From contig JADZDM010000023.1 in assembly GCA_020851035.1 (NCBI GenBank), positions 62,001 to 126,000 of the forward strand: a stretch of 64,000 bases of DNA, in the 5' to 3' direction. A program made the position numbers and the translations under genes. The notes below the pieces were generated by a model that was not told where the DNA came from, searched no databases, and saw only the letters and a list, made by a program, of their open reading frames with translations. This stretch comes from Gemmatimonadaceae bacterium. Its GTDB lineage: Bacteria; Gemmatimonadota; Gemmatimonadetes; Gemmatimonadales; Gemmatimonadaceae. Of the stretch, positions 29,709 through 39,500 are shown piece by piece (the first letter of the stretch is position 1; each line of letters starts with the position of its first letter).

Positions 29709-31004
29709 TCACAAGGACTGGAGATAGGCGAGCAACCGCTCCTGTTGCCCGGCGGGCAAGGCGTTGAACGCCGCGCGACTGCGCGACCCTTCGCCGCCGT
29801 GCAGGCGAATCGCATCGCGCAGCGACGTAGCGCGACCATCGTGGAGATAATGCGCACGACCGCCCTGGGACCGCGCCGCCAGCCCGAGTCCCCACAGCGG
29901 AGCAGTACGCCACTCAGACGGTTCGGCATCGCCTTCCGTGTACCCGTCGTTCAGCTCCGGTCCCATGTCATGCAGCAGCAGGTCGGTGAACGGCGCAAAT
30001 TCGACGCGATCCAACTGCGCGATGTCGGATCGACCGGTCGTCATCGACGGGCGGTGGCACGACGCGCATCCGATGGCGACGAATGCCTCTTCCCCCTCGA
30101 GCACGGCGGCGTCGGCGACCGAGCGCCGTGGCGGGGGCCGCAGCGTGCGCAGGTAGAACACGACGGCGCTGACGACAGCGGAGCTGACCTCGGGGTCGGG
30201 TACGTTGTCGACTGCCTCTGCGCCGAGTTGCCGGTTGTACAGATCGCGTGGCAGGAGGTCCGTCGTGACCCCCATGTCTTCGGCATAGGCGAAGACGGTT
30301 TGCTGGACGAGGTTGACCACACGCGCCTTCTTGCCGAAGCGACCGATGTAGGCGCCGTTATGCACGCGCGCCGGGGTCGCTCCGCCGGCGACGGAGGTAC
30401 GTGCCACGATGCCGCCGAGGAAGTCCGTCGAATCGATGCGAGCCACGCGCCCGGAGACACCGTCGCCATCGGCGTCCGACGGATCCGCGAGGGCGAGGAT
30501 CGTGGCGTCATCGACCGCCTCGAGAAAGCCGAGTCCGGTGACGGCTGGCGCGGTGAAGCGTGCCACGGCTGTGACGCCGGCTGGCAAGCGCTCAGCGAGG
30601 TAGCCGGCAATGGCGCGGTTCTGGAGTTGTGGCCCGCCCTCCGATTCCATGGGGTTGAATCGGCCGTTCTCCATGACGCCGAATCGCGTCAGGTCGAAGA
30701 CCGGATGCCCCTTCCCCTCGCCCACGTGACAGCCGTCGCAGCTGGTGGCGACGAACAGCGGGCCGAGGCCGTCGGCGGGCGTGAATCGCCGGCCGAACTC
30801 GCCATCGCCGGCGGCGTGGAGGGAGAGTTGCGCACCGGCCAAGCCCTCGACCGGGCCATCGAGCAGCAGTGCGTCGTCAGGGGCGCCGGGCATGAGCACA
30901 TCGCCGCAGCCGCTGAGCGCGACGCAACAGCACACTACCAAACTCAAGCGCTGCAGCAGCGCGGCGGAGTGACGCTCTGGGTGTGTCGGACCTGAAGATC
31001 GCAT
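29709..31004 (-). CDS. Di-heme cytochrome of the DUF1111/di-heme oxidoreductase type, lipoprotein
   Basis: 431 residues. Lipobox CVALSGC near residue 30; two c-type heme motifs, CDGCH (about residue 90) and CASCH (about residue 320). Between them are conserved-looking blocks (RFTPADGLGPLF, VDDATILALADPSDADGDG, HNGAYIGRFGKKA) and after the second heme LLHDMGPEL, RTAPLWGLG and HDGRA, which match the di-heme oxidoreductase (DUF1111) group. ATG 31004 was preferred over an upstream extension. First gene of an operon with Rieske and porin genes. Redox partner and substrate are unknown. Confidence 0.85.
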   Translation of the reverse strand: MRSSGPTHPERHSAALLQRLSLVVCCCVALSGCGDVLMPGAPDDALLLDGPVEGLAGAQLSLHAAGDGEFGRRFTPADGLGPLFVATSCDGCHVGEGKGHPVFDLTRFGVMENGRFNPMESEGGPQLQNRAIAGYLAERLPAGVTAVARFTAPAVTGLGFLEAVDDATILALADPSDADGDGVSGRVARIDSTDFLGGIVARTSVAGGATPARVHNGAYIGRFGKKARVVNLVQQTVFAYAEDMGVTTDLLPRDLYNRQLGAEAVDNVPDPEVSSAVVSAVVFYLRTLRPPPRRSVADAAVLEGEEAFVAIGCASCHRPSMTTGRSDIAQLDRVEFAPFTDLLLHDMGPELNDGYTEGDAEPSEWRTAPLWGLGLAARSQGGRAHYLHDGRATSLRDAIRLHGGEGSRSRAAFNALPAGQQERLLAYLQSL

Positions 31005-31048
31005 CGAGCCCACCCTTGTGGAGCTTAGAACCAGCCGAGTTGCGTACA

Positions 31049-31082
31049 GCAACACTGTATATTTCGCATATCCGAAACACAA
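31049..31082 (-). promoter_or_regulatory. Candidate promoter with nested dyad for the di-heme/Rieske/porin operon
   Basis: In an otherwise GC-rich area there is an A/T-rich patch. On the minus strand TTGTGT (31082-31077) and TATACA (31061-31056) are separated by 15 bases, and the spacer is the near-palindrome TTTCG-GATATG-CGAAA. The spacing is short, as in promoters that need an activator or are blocked by a repressor. Confidence 0.4.
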
Positions 31083-31419
31083 GTCATTGCTACACTAATC
31101 CCTCTCTCGATCCTCAGGTTGCGGGGGAAGGGCCTGCAGGCGCCAGCAATCCCCCCGGAGCACAGGGCGGGCGGCGCGACGCGCAGTGTTTGACACCGAC
31201 GGGAACCAGCCGCTGACCCAGCCAGCTCTCTGGATGTGCTCGGGCGTCCGCGTGGACCGGAGTGTGCGAATTTCGGCGACGTGGAATTGGCTGCGTCGCA
31301 GGCCGATCACCGCGACACTGTCTCCTCATGTGACGCGTGGCAAGCGCACCGCGAGACCGCCGCGCCGCTCGCCGCGTGCGGCCTTCTGGAGGCGACATCG
31401 GCAGCACCACTGATGGAAG
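31083..31419. other. Gene-poor gap
   Basis: About 340 bases without a gene I can support on either strand; the open frames here have random Arg/Ala/Pro composition and no ribosome binding site. Confidence 0.45.
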
Positions 31420-31821
31420 TCAGCGTCGCGCGCGACGCAGCACCAGGTTCCATGTCGTGGCGATCAAGAGCGCGGCGGCGCCGGCGTAGATCATCTGCAT
31501 CGCAGGGAAGCCGTGGACGAGGATCACGCCGCTGGCCATCGAGACTCCACCGGCAGCGCCCAATACCAACGGGCCGATATGTCCATGGCACTGCCGCCCG
31601 CGCCAGAACCCCCACGTCGCGATGCCCAGGGAGGCGAGCATCACAGGCCAGAGCACCGCATCGCTCCGCAAAAAGCCGAGCCCCAGCGCCGTGACGGTGC
31701 CCACGATGATGGGTGTTCCCGCACAGCAGAGCGCGGCGAGGACAGCGCCGATCACGCCGGCGCCATCCGCTGCGGTGGCGACACCGTCACCTCCTCGCCT
31801 CGTAACACCCAGACCAGTCAC
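31420..31821 (-). CDS. MerC/MerT-like inner-membrane metal transporter
   Basis: 133 residues, four hydrophobic helices. The first holds a vicinal cysteine pair (AVLAALCCAGTPI), the mark of mercuric-ion uptake proteins of the Mer superfamily; a polar Cys/His loop (GRQCHGHIG) lies between helices 2 and 3. The GTG start at 31821 overlaps the TGA of the GDCCVxC gene (GTGA), giving coupled translation. It would pass Hg(II) or a similar soft metal across the inner membrane. Because no merA follows, the metal's fate is unclear. Confidence 0.72.
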   Translation of the reverse strand: MTGLGVTRRGGDGVATAADGAGVIGAVLAALCCAGTPIIVGTVTALGLGFLRSDAVLWPVMLASLGIATWGFWRGRQCHGHIGPLVLGAAGGVSMASGVILVHGFPAMQMIYAGAAALLIATTWNLVLRRARR

Positions 31822-32045
31822 GACAGTCCCACCGGCGTGCAACACGACGCCCCATCGCCATCGCCCTGCATTGGCGGACACACGACGCTGCCGAAGGAGC
31901 AGAAGACGCAGCAGTCCCCGGCATTCGGTCGCAGCAGCACCTTGCAGCTCGCACACTCGTGAAAGAACCGGCAGGCGTCGGTCGGCATCGTGAGTTCGTC
32001 GACGTGCCCACAGTCCGGGCAGGTGAGGCGCGACTGGAGTTCCAT
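31818..32045 (-). CDS. GDCCVxC-motif small protein
   Basis: 75 residues with CPDCGH near the N terminus, HECASCKVLL, and then GDCCVFCSFGSVVCPP, the hallmark of the GDCCVxC family (some members are selenoproteins; here all positions are cysteine codons). The pattern suggests a small thiol-rich metal-binding domain. It is the first gene behind the MerR-type promoter and is coupled to the MerC-like transporter, so a role as a metal acceptor or chaperone is a reasonable inference. Confidence 0.85.
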   Translation of the reverse strand: MELQSRLTCPDCGHVDELTMPTDACRFFHECASCKVLLRPNAGDCCVFCSFGSVVCPPMQGDGDGASCCTPVGLS

Positions 32046-32090
32046 GACGGATGAGCTGAGGGGCAGGTGCAGGACTGCGGCGGAGGCAGT

Positions 32091-32121
32091 ACCATACCTC
32101 CGTACCCAAGTACGGAGTCAA
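32091..32121 (-). promoter_or_regulatory. MerR-type promoter/operator (19-bp spacer)
   Basis: On the minus strand TTGACT (32121-32116) and TATGGT (32096-32091) are separated by 19 bases containing the operator dyad CTCCGTAC-CCAA-GTACGGAG (plus-strand 32098-32117). This is nearly the Tn501/Tn21 mer promoter. The overlong spacer is the hallmark of promoters that MerR untwists on metal binding. It drives the GDCCVxC/MerC-like pair and lies next to the divergent merR start. Confidence 0.92.
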
Positions 32122-32125
32122 GACC

Positions 32126-32536
32126 ATGGCACCCGTGCCAGCATCCGGAATGCTGATCGGCGCCTTCGCCGCCGCGGTCGGCGTCGGCATCGAGACGGTG
32201 CGGTATTACGAACGGCGCGGCCTGTTGCCGACATCAGTTGCAGAGCGCGGGCGCGGTCGACGGTATGATGCGTCAGCTGTGTCCAGACTGACATTCATCA
32301 AGGCCGCGCAGGATCTTGGCTTCAGCCTCGATCAGGTGGGCGCGCTGCTGCGGTTGAACGATGGTCGCCATTGCGGCGAGACCAGACAGCTCGCGGAGTC
32401 CAAGCTGCGCGCTGTGCGCCAGAAGCGTGAGGCATTGCTGAAGATCGACCACGCGCTGTCGATGCTGATTGAGCAGTGCGGGACGACTCGTGCCACGGAG
32501 CACTGTCCGTTGATTGCGGCTCTGTCCGCGACATAG
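32126..32536 (+). CDS. merR: MerR-type mercury-responsive regulator
   Basis: 136 residues. N-terminal winged helix (VGVGIETVRYYERRGLLP), dimerisation helix, and Cys83, Cys118 and Cys127, which match the three Hg(II)-binding cysteines 82, 117 and 126 of Tn501 MerR, including the Q-C...H-C-P spacing. The ATG lies nine bases from the edge of the operator dyad. It represses and, with Hg(II), activates the divergent promoter; it is probably autorepressed through the same site. Confidence 0.93.
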   Translation: MAPVPASGMLIGAFAAAVGVGIETVRYYERRGLLPTSVAERGRGRRYDASAVSRLTFIKAAQDLGFSLDQVGALLRLNDGRHCGETRQLAESKLRAVRQKREALLKIDHALSMLIEQCGTTRATEHCPLIAALSAT

Positions 32537-32680
32537 GGCATCGCGAGCGCCGATGGATGGGCGATGCTCGCGCACGAGGCGTGACGCGGATCGGTGTGAC
32601 GGCGCAGTGAGCTGCCCCGTAATCATTCGGCCGAATGTGCTCGACAAACAGACGCGTCAATCGGAGGCACGGAGCCTGCA

Positions 32681-33658
32681 TTATGACCGAGCTCCTGCAC
32701 GCAATGTCAACACCGAAGAGATCTGCGCTCGCACCCACGCGGGCTGCACCAGCGGTAGCGCATGACTCGCCCCGACGTAGACGCGCAGCAGACAGTCCCG
32801 GTGCGACGACGCGAGTTCACGGATCGGTCCGACCGGCGCACTCTCGTCGCGATCTCCGTGCAGGCATAGCATCGGGATCCGGCCCTCGACGGATGCGAGA
32901 TCTGGTGTCAGGTCATAGTCGTAGATGACCTCCCACAGCGTGGACGTGGACGAGCGCCACGTCATCTGGTTCAGGTCTTCGGCCACCTCGCGAGGAACAT
33001 CCCGAATGAGCGAGGGGAGCGCCCAACCAAGGAGACGACGGCTCACCAGACACGCGATGGCCGCCGGGATCATGTGCGTCATGATCCATCCCTCCGCGCC
33101 ACGGCGACCGAAGTACCCCTTCGCGCTTTCGGTACGTCCGAAGTACGGCATGCTCACGAGCACCAACTGTGCGATTTCGTCGGGGTATCGGGCTGCATAG
33201 GTGACAGCCAGGCGTGCACCGAGTGAGTGACCGACGAGCACCAGAGGACCAGTTGCCGCGACGGGTTGCAGCACCTGGCGCAACGCCGCGATGTGCCGGT
33301 CGACGCTGTACTCCTCCCACGGCTTCGGTGAACGACCGAAGCCGAGCAGGTCAACGAGCAACAGACGGGCATTTGCGGTCAGCGCCATGACGCGCGTCTT
33401 CCAGAAGCGTGTGGTCGCGCCGAGGCCGGGGAGAAACACGATGGTCGGGCCGGCGGATGGTGGCGTCGCCTGCAAGGGCTCGGTGTAGAGCGGACGCCGG
33501 GCGTCAGCGCCATCGTCCCCTTCGCTGACGGCCACTGCACCGCCGCCCACGACCGCGACCCCCAACACCACACCGATGCGCTTGAGCGCAGTACGACGTG
33601 ACTGCACCGGACCCACACCCGCGCGCTCCTGCCGCCGGCCCGCGTTGCTCCTATCCAT
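32681..33658 (-). CDS. Exported alpha/beta hydrolase
   Basis: 325 residues. A basic N terminus and hydrophobic stretch (RRTALKRIGVVLGVAVVGGGAV) suggest export, possibly by Tat. The fold markers are PTIVFLPGLGATTRFW (oxyanion region), nucleophile elbow GHSLGA with the catalytic serine, an acid near LCLHGDRDESAP and the histidine in VGASHALPL. The substrate is unknown. It starts two bases after the stop of the P-type ATPase gene, so it is the last cistron of the csp-ATPase operon. An esterase has no obvious place in copper handling. Confidence 0.85.
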   Translation of the reverse strand: MDRSNAGRRQERAGVGPVQSRRTALKRIGVVLGVAVVGGGAVAVSEGDDGADARRPLYTEPLQATPPSAGPTIVFLPGLGATTRFWKTRVMALTANARLLLVDLLGFGRSPKPWEEYSVDRHIAALRQVLQPVAATGPLVLVGHSLGARLAVTYAARYPDEIAQLVLVSMPYFGRTESAKGYFGRRGAEGWIMTHMIPAAIACLVSRRLLGWALPSLIRDVPREVAEDLNQMTWRSSTSTLWEVIYDYDLTPDLASVEGRIPMLCLHGDRDESAPVGPIRELASSHRDCLLRVYVGASHALPLVQPAWVRAQISSVLTLRAGARS

Positions 33659-33660
33659 GC

Positions 33661-36117
33661 TCAGGCAGTCGCGAGGCGATTCCTGCGACGCCGCCCTGCG
33701 CTGCGCAACAGTTTTGACACCTCGATGATCGTGACCGGCACCAGTCCGGCGCCTATCGTTAGTGCGCAGTCGCGCCACGACAGCGGCGTGATCTGCAGCA
33801 CTCGCTGCGCGACGGCGACGTGATGCAATGCGTATTGCAGGATGACCGACGCGACGACCACGACCAGCAGCCGAAGATTGGTGAAGGCACCGACCTCCCA
33901 GAGCACCTTGTCGGCACTCCGTGCCGAGAATGCGCGGAAGAGTTCCCCGAACACGAGGACGGAGAACGCAAGATTGCGCGCCTCCGCCAGCTCGCGTGAC
34001 CGGAGCGCCCACAGGTAGACGCTGAGCGTGACCGCTGCCTGCAACACGCCCGTCAGTACGATGAATCGCCACTGCGCCACGCCAAGCATTGGCTCGTCCG
34101 GCGACCGCGGGGGACGCATGAGCACGTCCTTCTCCGGCGGGTCGAGCACGAGCGCCAGCGCTGGCACCCCGTCCGTCACGACATTGATCCACAACAGTTG
34201 CAGCGGTACGAGGGGAAGCGGGAGGCCGCTCAGCGCCGCAACCAGCATCACCGTCAACTCCGCCATGTTGCCCGACAGCAGATAGACGAGCGTCTTGCGG
34301 ATGTTGTCGAAGATGCCGCGACCCTCGCGAATCGCGGCCACGATACTCGCGAAGTTGTCGTCGGCCAGCACCATGTCCGATGCTTCCCGGGTGACTTCCG
34401 TACCGGTCTGCCCCATCGCGATCCCGACATGCGCTTCCCGTAACGCCGGTGCATCATTGACGCCATCGCCCGTCATGGCGACGACGGCACCGCGCGCCTT
34501 CCACTCGCGAACGATACGGATCTTGTCCTCCGGCGTCGCACGGGCATGAACGACGTCACCAGCCGCGTCGCTCCCGGTCACGATGCCGAGTTCCTTCGCG
34601 ATAGCCGCCGCAGTCAACGGATGGTCACCGGTAATCATCACCGTGGTGATCCCTGCGCGCCGCGCCGTCGCAATCGCTTCGATGGCCTCCGGTCTCGGCG
34701 GATCCGCAATGCCGATCAAGCCCTGCAGCGTTGCCCGCGTCTCATCACCGGCAGGCGCGACTGCCACCGCCAGGACGCGAAGGCCGCGTTCCGCCATTGC
34801 GATGTTCGCGGCCTCGACCCCATCCGGCTGCGTCTCGCACAATGGCAGAATGCTTTCGATGGCACCCTTCAAGTACACTCGCCGATCCTCCCGCTCAATC
34901 GACATGCGCTTGAGGAGCGTGTCGAAGGGTTTCTCCGCGACGCGCGGATTGCTCTCCTCGATCTGCGCACGATGGATGCCCCGCTCGGCGGCCGCGATCA
35001 GGATCGCGAGCTCGGTGGGATCACCAACCCCATCGACGCCGTCCTCCCGCAGCTCGGCGTCCACACATGCGGCAGCGGCCGCGAGCAGCTCCTGACCGTC
35101 ACCACCCCAGACGTCGCGGACGCGCATCACACCGGTCGTGAGCGTCCCCGTCTTGTCTGTGCAGATGACCGTGGCATTCCCCAGCGTCTCGACAGCCGGC
35201 AATCGCCGCACCAGCACATGACGTGACGCCATGCGTTGCACGCCAACCGCCAGCGCGATGGTCACCACGGCCGGCAATCCCTCAGGCACGGCCGCAACCG
35301 CCAGCGATACCGCCACCATGAATACCTCGATGGCCGGCCAGCCACGGATCACGCCAGCGAGGGCGACGATGGCAACGATCCCACCGCAGATGAATAACAG
35401 CGACTTGCTGACGCGAGCCAGGCGGTCCTGCAGTGGCGTCGCACTCTCCTCCGCCGTCGCCAGCAAGTGCGCGATCTTACCCAGCTCGGTCTTCATCCCG
35501 GTCGACGACACGATGGCCGTACCAGTCCCCGTCGAGACTGACGTGCCCATGAAGACGAAGTCCCGACGTTCGGCGAGTGGTGTGTCGGGGCTGGTCAGCG
35601 TCACGTTCTTCTCCACCGGCGCGCTCTCGCCAGTCAGTGCCGCTTCATTCGTCGTCAGCGCATTCGCCTCCACGAGCCGAGCATCTGCCGCCGTCACGTC
35701 GCCGGCTTCCAGCAGAAGCGTGTCGCCGGGCACGACCGTCGCGGCGGGCACCAGCTCGACCCGTCCATCACGCTTGACCCTCGCCCGGGGAGCGGTCATG
35801 GACCGGAGTGCGAGCACGGCGCGTTGCGCCCTGAACTCCTGCATGAAACCGATGATCGCGTTGACCACGACGATTGTCAGAATTGCCCCGGCGTCCAGCC
35901 ACTCACCGAGCACCGCTGAAACCATACCCGCTGCGAGGAGCAACCAGATCACGGGACTCGTGAACTGGCGAAGGAAGAGCGCGGCGGCCGACGCAGCGGG
36001 TTCGAGCGCGAGCTCGTTCGAGCCGAACTCGCGCAGCTTGCGCTCCGCCTCCGATGCCGACAACCCGACCTGCGGCGAGGTCGAAGTCACGTCTGCTGGG
36101 CCAGGGTGCGGAGCCAT
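33661..36117 (-). CDS. P2-type cation-transporting ATPase (Ca2+-ATPase-like)
   Basis: 818 residues. N-terminal cation-ATPase domain (GLSASEAERKLREFGSNEL), actuator TGESAPVEK, helix-4 motif VPEGLPAVVTIALA, phosphorylation site DKTGTLTTG, hinge GDGVNDAPALREA and a C-terminal helix bundle. The PEGLP motif places it with P2A/P2-type pumps (Ca2+ or Mn2+), not with the P1B metal pumps elsewhere in this window. Its ATG shares one base with the stop of the copper-storage gene (TGATG). A P2 pump coupled to a copper-storage protein is uncommon and its ion is unproven. Confidence 0.92.
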   Translation of the reverse strand: MAPHPGPADVTSTSPQVGLSASEAERKLREFGSNELALEPAASAAALFLRQFTSPVIWLLLAAGMVSAVLGEWLDAGAILTIVVVNAIIGFMQEFRAQRAVLALRSMTAPRARVKRDGRVELVPAATVVPGDTLLLEAGDVTAADARLVEANALTTNEAALTGESAPVEKNVTLTSPDTPLAERRDFVFMGTSVSTGTGTAIVSSTGMKTELGKIAHLLATAEESATPLQDRLARVSKSLLFICGGIVAIVALAGVIRGWPAIEVFMVAVSLAVAAVPEGLPAVVTIALAVGVQRMASRHVLVRRLPAVETLGNATVICTDKTGTLTTGVMRVRDVWGGDGQELLAAAAACVDAELREDGVDGVGDPTELAILIAAAERGIHRAQIEESNPRVAEKPFDTLLKRMSIEREDRRVYLKGAIESILPLCETQPDGVEAANIAMAERGLRVLAVAVAPAGDETRATLQGLIGIADPPRPEAIEAIATARRAGITTVMITGDHPLTAAAIAKELGIVTGSDAAGDVVHARATPEDKIRIVREWKARGAVVAMTGDGVNDAPALREAHVGIAMGQTGTEVTREASDMVLADDNFASIVAAIREGRGIFDNIRKTLVYLLSGNMAELTVMLVAALSGLPLPLVPLQLLWINVVTDGVPALALVLDPPEKDVLMRPPRSPDEPMLGVAQWRFIVLTGVLQAAVTLSVYLWALRSRELAEARNLAFSVLVFGELFRAFSARSADKVLWEVGAFTNLRLLVVVVASVILQYALHHVAVAQRVLQITPLSWRDCALTIGAGLVPVTIIEVSKLLRSAGRRRRNRLATA

Positions 36118-36482
36118 CAGCGCAAGTGACCAGCCATGTCCTCACAGGACTCTGCGCTGCGGGCACACATGTCCGCACACTCCTCCATCATCGCATCGCC
36201 AGCACCGAGCGAACGGCAGAAGTTCTCACAGATTCGACAGGCCATGGCACAGACGCCGCACACGGCATCGTGAATCGGCGATCCGCGCAGGACCAGATCT
36301 GCGGCCGTCGCGCAGAGTCGTGCACAGTCGAGCATCGCGGTCTGATGCTCACGTCCTGCATGCTCCCCAGTCATCTCGAGGCAATGCGCCGCGGTCAGGG
36401 TGCACGATGCGTACGTGTTGAGGCACCGTCTCGCGCAGTCCTGCATCATGACATTCTTCTGTTGGTGGTCACTGTCGGACAT
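36117..36482 (-). CDS. Cytosolic four-helix copper-storage protein (Csp/DUF326)
   Basis: 121 residues with 14 cysteines in CxxxC-type spacings along helices (DCARRC, DCARLC, VCGVCAMACRIC, ECADMC), the pattern of Csp four-helix bundles that bind many Cu(I) ions inside the bundle. No signal peptide, so it belongs to the cytosolic Csp3-like type. It is encoded 54 bases after a Cus-type pump gene and coupled to the P2-type ATPase, so it probably buffers cytosolic copper. Confidence 0.93.
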   Translation of the reverse strand: MSDSDHQQKNVMMQDCARRCLNTYASCTLTAAHCLEMTGEHAGREHQTAMLDCARLCATAADLVLRGSPIHDAVCGVCAMACRICENFCRSLGAGDAMMEECADMCARSAESCEDMAGHLR

Positions 36483-36536
36483 CGTCCCTCCCGTCGATTG
36501 TTGCTTCCGTCACAAGACCCCCGCGGCAGGCCGACA

Positions 36537-39500
36537 CTAGGCCAGCGACGGTACCGTCGGATCGCTTGGTGCCATGCGTCCTGGGCCGTCGGTACGATTC
36601 GCACGAGCCGCGGCCACCAGTTGCCGTTCCTTGACCAGTGAGTAAATGGCCGGTACCACTAGGAGGGTCAGGATGGTGCTGCTCACCATGCCTCCAATCA
36701 TGGGCGCGGCGATGCGCTTCATGACGCTCGCACCCGTACCGGTGCCCCACAGGATCGGCAACAATCCGATCATGGTCGACGCAACGGTCATCATCTTGGG
36801 CCGCACGCGTTCGACGGCCCCTTCGATCACGGCCTCGTAGAGGTCCTTCACCGTCGGCACCTTCCCGTCAGCACTGCGCTCGGCCCACGCGCTATTCAGG
36901 TAGACGAGCATGATGACGGCCGTCTCGGCCGCCACGCCGGCCAACGCGAGAAAACCGACCGTCACCGCCACCGACCACTCGTAATCGAGCGCCCACAGGA
37001 ACCAGATGCCGCCGATGAGCGTGAACGGAATCGAGAGCATCACAATCAGCGTCTCGCTGATGCTACCGAAGTTGAAGTACAGCAGCAGGAAGACGATGGC
37101 CAGTGTCGCGGGGACGACGAGCTGCATCTTTGCCGTGGCGCGCTCCATGTACTCGAATTGCCCACTCCATGCCATCGTGTAGCCTGCCGGAAGGACGAGA
37201 TCACGACTGACCACTTGCTTCGCGTCGGCGACGTAGCCCCCGATATCCGTTCCCTCGACGTCCACATACACCCAGGCAGTGGGCTGCGCGTCCTCCGTCC
37301 GGACGACCATTGGGCCCGAGACCTGACGGATGGTCGCGACCTGACCGAGCGGGATCTGGGCGGCACCGCGACTCGGAGCACGGCTGTTGGCGGTTGCCAT
37401 GCCATCGCCCATCGACGCGGGGGCTGTACCTGCGTCGTGGCTCACGGGAACGAGGACGGACGCCAGTCGTTCGGGCGTATCGCGCAGTTCCTGTGGGTAA
37501 CGCACACGGACGCCGTATCGCTCGCGGCCCTCGACGGTCTGCGTGATCGTCATCCCACCGATGGCAGCCGCAATCACCGTCTGGATGTCGCCGACGTTGA
37601 GGCCATGGCGCGCCGCGGCGACGCGGTCGATGTCGATGTCGAGGTAATACCCACTGACGGCTCGCTCGGCGAATCCGCTGCGCGTACCGGGCACCGTCTT
37701 GAGGAGTGACTCGAGCTCCTTGCCGAGCCGCTCGAGCGTGGCCAGGTCCGGCCCGAAGAGCTTCACACCAACGGGGGTGCGGATGCCAGTCGCGAGCATG
37801 TCGATGCGCCCCTTGATCGGCATCGTCCAGGCATTCGTCACCCCAGGCATCCTGACCGCCGAGTCCATGGCGGCGACGAGCCTGTCATAGGTCATACCGT
37901 CTCGCCATTCCGACTTCGGCTTGAGCGAGATCGTGGTCTCCGCCATGTCCAGTCCCGCTGGGTCCGTGGCGGTGTTCGCACGTCCCGCCTTGCCCCAGAC
38001 GCTGGCCACTTCAGGGAATGACTTCAGGATCGCGTCCTGCTGACGCAGCAATTCGCGCGCTCGGGCAACGCTGATCCCAGGCAGCGTTGACGGCATGTAC
38101 AGGATGGTGCCCTCCTCGAGCGGTGGCATGAACTCGCTGCCGATGCGCTGGAATGGGATGTACGTCACGATCAGCGCGGCCGCCGAGAGGCTGATCATTC
38201 CCCAGCGGTGCGCCATCACCCATGCGAGCACCGGGCGGTAGCCGCGAATCATCGCGCGGCTGAGTGGATTCTTCGCCTCGCGATAGATCTTGCCGCGGAT
38301 GAACAGGCCCATCAGCACCGGCACGAGCGTGATGCTGAGCAGACTGGCGGCGGCCATCGCAAACGTCTTCGTCAACGCCAATGGCTTGAAGAGGCGACCT
38401 TCCTGACCCTCGAGCGTGAAGACAGGGATGAAGGAGACCGTGATGATCAGGAGCGAGTAGAACAGCGACGGACCGACCTCCTTGGCCGAGGTCAGTACGA
38501 TGTCCATCCGCTCGCGTGTCGTCAGCGTGGCAGTATCGATGTGTGTCGCACCCGCGGGCGCCCGACGCTCGAGGTGCTTGTGCATGTTCTCCACCATCAC
38601 GATAGCCGCGTCAATCATCTCACCAATCGCAATGGCGATCCCGCCGAGTGACATGATGTCCGCGCCAATGTCGAAGGCGCGGAGGCCGATGAAGGCAATC
38701 AAGACACTGATCGGCAGCGTGATCACCGCCACAAGCGCGGAGCGCACGTGCAGCAGGAACACGACGCAGATGACCGCGACGATGATTGCCTCCTCCAGAA
38801 GCGTCTCACGCACCGTCCCGATGGACTCCTCGATGAGGGCGCTGCGGTCATAGACCGGACGCACGACGACCCCCGGCGGCAGTCCCGACTGGGCATCGCC
38901 AAGCTTTGCCTTGACGCGCTCGATGGTGGCGAGTGCATTCTCACCGAATCGCATCACGACGATCCCGCCGACCGCATCACCGCGCCCATCGAGGTCCGTG
39001 ATGCCACGGCGGACGGCAGGACCGACGGAGACACGACCGAGTTCGCGCACCCGGATCGGCGTGCCTGCCTTCGTCGCACCAACCACCACATTCTCGATGT
39101 CGCCAATGCCGCGCAGGTACCCGAGCCCACGCACCATGTACTCGCGCTCCGACAACTCCATCACCATCGCGCCGACGTCACTGTTGGCCGCCTGGATGGC
39201 GCTCATGACTCGAGTCAGCGGAACGCCGTACGCCTGCAGCCGCGTAGGGTCGATATCGACCTGATACTGCTTCTCGAAGCCGCCAACACTCGCCACCTCG
39301 GCCACGCCGGGTACTGCGGTGAGCGCGTACCGGAGATACCAATCCTGCACACCGCGGAGCTGTGCGAGGTCGAGGCGGCCGGTCGTGTCTTCGAGGGCAT
39401 ACTGATAAATCCAGCCCAGGCCCGTGGCGTCAGGACCGAGTGTCGGCGAGACGTTGGCAGGCAGCCGGCCCTTGATGCCGTTCAGATACTCGAGGACGCG

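Noticed and set aside
29544-30995. 483-codon plus-strand frame opposite the di-heme cytochrome
   Set aside because: The minus strand has two CxxCH motifs and a lipobox in a coherent protein; the plus-strand translation has none.
31818-32045. Selenoprotein reading of the GDCCVxC gene
   Set aside because: All motif positions are cysteine codons; the TGA is simply the stop that overlaps the next gene's GTG.
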